Shown piece after piece: positions 62,439 through 64,000 of a DNA stretch of 64,000 bases; the first letter of the stretch is position 1, and each line of letters opens with the position of its first letter. Source of the DNA: Loxodes magnus (Eukaryota; Ciliophora; Karyorelictea; Loxodida; Loxodidae); contig CAMPDV010000063.1 in assembly GCA_946699065.1 (NCBI GenBank), positions 124,001-188,000 of the forward strand. The letters run 5' to 3'. The notes below the pieces were generated by a model that ran no database searches, was not told the origin of the DNA, and worked only from the letters and a program-made list of their open reading frames with translations. The position numbers were made by a program, and so were the translations under genes.

Positions 62439-63312
62439 TTGTATTTTCATTCTATATTTATAATAATATTCTATATTTATAAATTCAAAGATATCTTATC
62501 TCATGTAAGACCTGCAAGGAATCATAAATTGGAACTAAGGGGTTTTAGAACAAACCTTCAATTAGAAAAAAAATTGCTCAATTTTCAGGACTTTAAGAAT
62601 CCTCAGATCAATTTCTGGAGGGTAGCTTAAGGAGTTCAGGAAAAGTATGGAGTATCACTCCCCCTGATTCCTTTCAAACTCTATTACGTAGAATCGGACC
62701 TTGGATAAGCCTATACCATGTATAAGAGGATGATATGCAACATCGGGCTGGAAGATTCTCATTGGATTGCCCGAAATTTTAGTGAAGGGTAAATTCCCAC
62801 TAGATTCTAAGCCGAAGCACTACAATTAGTTAGCCCGATGGAGCTGGAAAAGCTTTGCCTTAGTCAGGAGTGGAAGGAAAATTCTCACTGAGATTTTATG
62901 GCTTCGATCAAAAGAAAAGAAGTGTTCTATTGCGATAGAGTTCAAAGTTCTTCGGACAAGTTGGATTTAAATCAGCAATATATCATGGAGTGATGAACGA
63001 CACGGATTGGTGTACAGTGAAGTATCTCCTACAAGCCCATTAACTGTATATTCAGTCCGTTTGTAGTGTACTGGTTCTAACGGGCAGTCTTTTACACCAC
63101 TCCGTCCCTTCACATACCCCTTTCAAAGTGAGAAAAATATTCTAAGAAATATTAATAGCTAATGGAGAATTAGGTTGCTCTGATTAAGAAGAACCTATTC
63201 AGAAAGAGATGAACCCGTAAATTGGAATTTAAGGATTTTAACGTGAAGCAACTATTGACTAACAAGAGATTGAACTGTAAGGTAACTGAAGAAAAATCCT
63301 GTTAATAAGTAA
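62439..63312 (+). other. GC-rich island F, unit 4
   Basis: Eight-A run as in unit 1. Mixed unit-1 and unit-2 variants elsewhere. Confidence 0.35.
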
Positions 63313-63403
63313 CGAAATATTAAATAGCTAGTTAGAAAATTGATTAATCTTTAATTTGATTAGTAAATCAATATTTATTAATCTTATTATTTCAAATTTT
63401 TAA

Positions 63404-63712
63404 TTATTAATTAATTTCAACTTAAAGAGTTTTGGACTGCAACTTCTTGCAGTTTAACAACCCCAACACTCCCTTCATGGGATAACGGGGATATCCTGTT
63501 GCTTTCGCAAAGCAGCTGCCAGGGAGCTCCATCGCTATGGGCAGCCAGGCTTCAAGCCCCTACCATGAGTGGATAATCAAAAGGAAGGCGTTCCCTTGCA
63601 AAGGTTGACTTTGACCAGGGACTTTCTCAGCGACAGGAAAGGAACTTGTTCTTAACCATAAAATCAGAAAGTATGATTCAGAAGGTCAATCTCAGCTCCC
63701 ACCATTTTTTTA
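63404..63712 (-). mobile_element. SINE-like element delta-1, unit 4
   Basis: Same site as in units 1 and 2, with direct repeats at 63386-63403 and 63713-63730. Confidence 0.75.
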
Positions 63713-63802
63713 ATTATTTCAAATTTTTAAATGATTGAAAGATTTATTTGATTAAAAAGATAATAGCACTTATAAAAATGAATAATTACGTGATATTACC
63801 AT

Positions 63803-64000
63803 TAATAGGATCATTTTATTAAAGAGTTTAATTTCTAAAGAAAGTATTCACTTCAAATTTGATAGGTCTTTATTGTCATGAATCTTTGATGATTTTTAAT
63901 TCTTTCATGATTTTGCCCTATAAATAATAACCCAGCTATTTTTTGTTGGATTAATTAATTATTTATAAATATAAGGGAGCATCTTTATTGACTTGAAATT
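63803..64000 (-). other. Possible frame G, unit 4 (cut by window end)
   Basis: Partial copy matching unit 1. Confidence 0.28.

Larger units (their letters stand above)
58612..64000. repeat. Tandem macro-repeat unit 4 (truncated by window end)
   Basis: Continues the array to the window edge inside the frame that follows delta-1. It carries a deletion of about 690 nt that fuses two features near 61825. Confidence 0.97.

Noticed and set aside
3077-62630. The short open frames of 60-91 codons between standard stop codons.
   Set aside because: With TAA and TAG as sense codons, standard-code openness is meaningless here. Most are antisense shadows of the kelch, SPRY and zinc-knuckle frames or lie in the structured repeats.
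1-64000. Reverse transcriptase, endonuclease, transposase, rRNA, CRISPR array or telomeric repeats.
   Set aside because: I looked for the characteristic motifs and repeat patterns on both strands and found none that I could support.

Overview
This window is very AT-rich nuclear DNA from a ciliate. TAA and TAG are read as glutamine, and TGA is read as tryptophan inside genes while also ending them. The best evidence is a RING finger - coiled-coil - kelch gene (15555-17099, minus strand). It uses about 60 TAA/TAG codons at glutamine positions, six in-frame TGA codons at tryptophan positions, one TGG, and a terminal TGA. This is the pattern of the karyorelict code (NCBI table 27, known from Loxodes and Parduczia). 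A Condylostoma-like code cannot be excluded. Because no triplet reliably closes a frame, openness says little here, so calls rest on motifs, conserved starts and comparison between copies.

Layout. Positions 1-15,544 are single-copy. They hold one tRNA-Pro, several GC-richer structured repeats of about 280-310 bp, a decayed SPRY-domain copy, and decayed copies of a coiled-coil/CCHC zinc-knuckle protein. From about 15,545 to the window end lies a direct tandem array with a unit of about 14.67 kb: two full units (15,545-30,217 and 30,218-44,887), a third of 13.7 kb (44,888-58,611) and a fourth cut by the window end. Each unit reads, left to right: RING-kelch gene (-), structured repeats alpha and beta, a zinc-knuckle relic (+), an unidentified reading frame (+), a GC-rich island, a SINE-like insertion delta-1, two minus-strand frames (one a zinc-knuckle family member), a SPRY gene (-), a Cys-rich frame (-), two zinc-knuckle relics (+), a minus-strand relic, SINE-like insertion delta-2, structured repeat gamma, another zinc-knuckle relic (+), then about 1.1 kb of AT-rich DNA.

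The four RING-kelch genes are all open over the same 1545 nt, while most other frames carry frameshifts or lost motif residues in some units. The array therefore looks like a macro-repeat that preserves one gene (probably a ubiquitin-ligase-type adaptor) amid decaying mobile sequence. The zinc-knuckle family resembles ORF1/Gag proteins. With the SINE-like insertions it suggests past LINE-type retrotransposition, yet no reverse transcriptase or endonuclease was recognised.

Unit 3 lacks both delta insertions and shows clean empty sites, so those insertions came after the array formed and were spread by conversion or unequal exchange. Dispersed structured repeats share a 5' TAAATAGG start with a small stem-loop and a 3' hairpin whose paired arms change together between loci.
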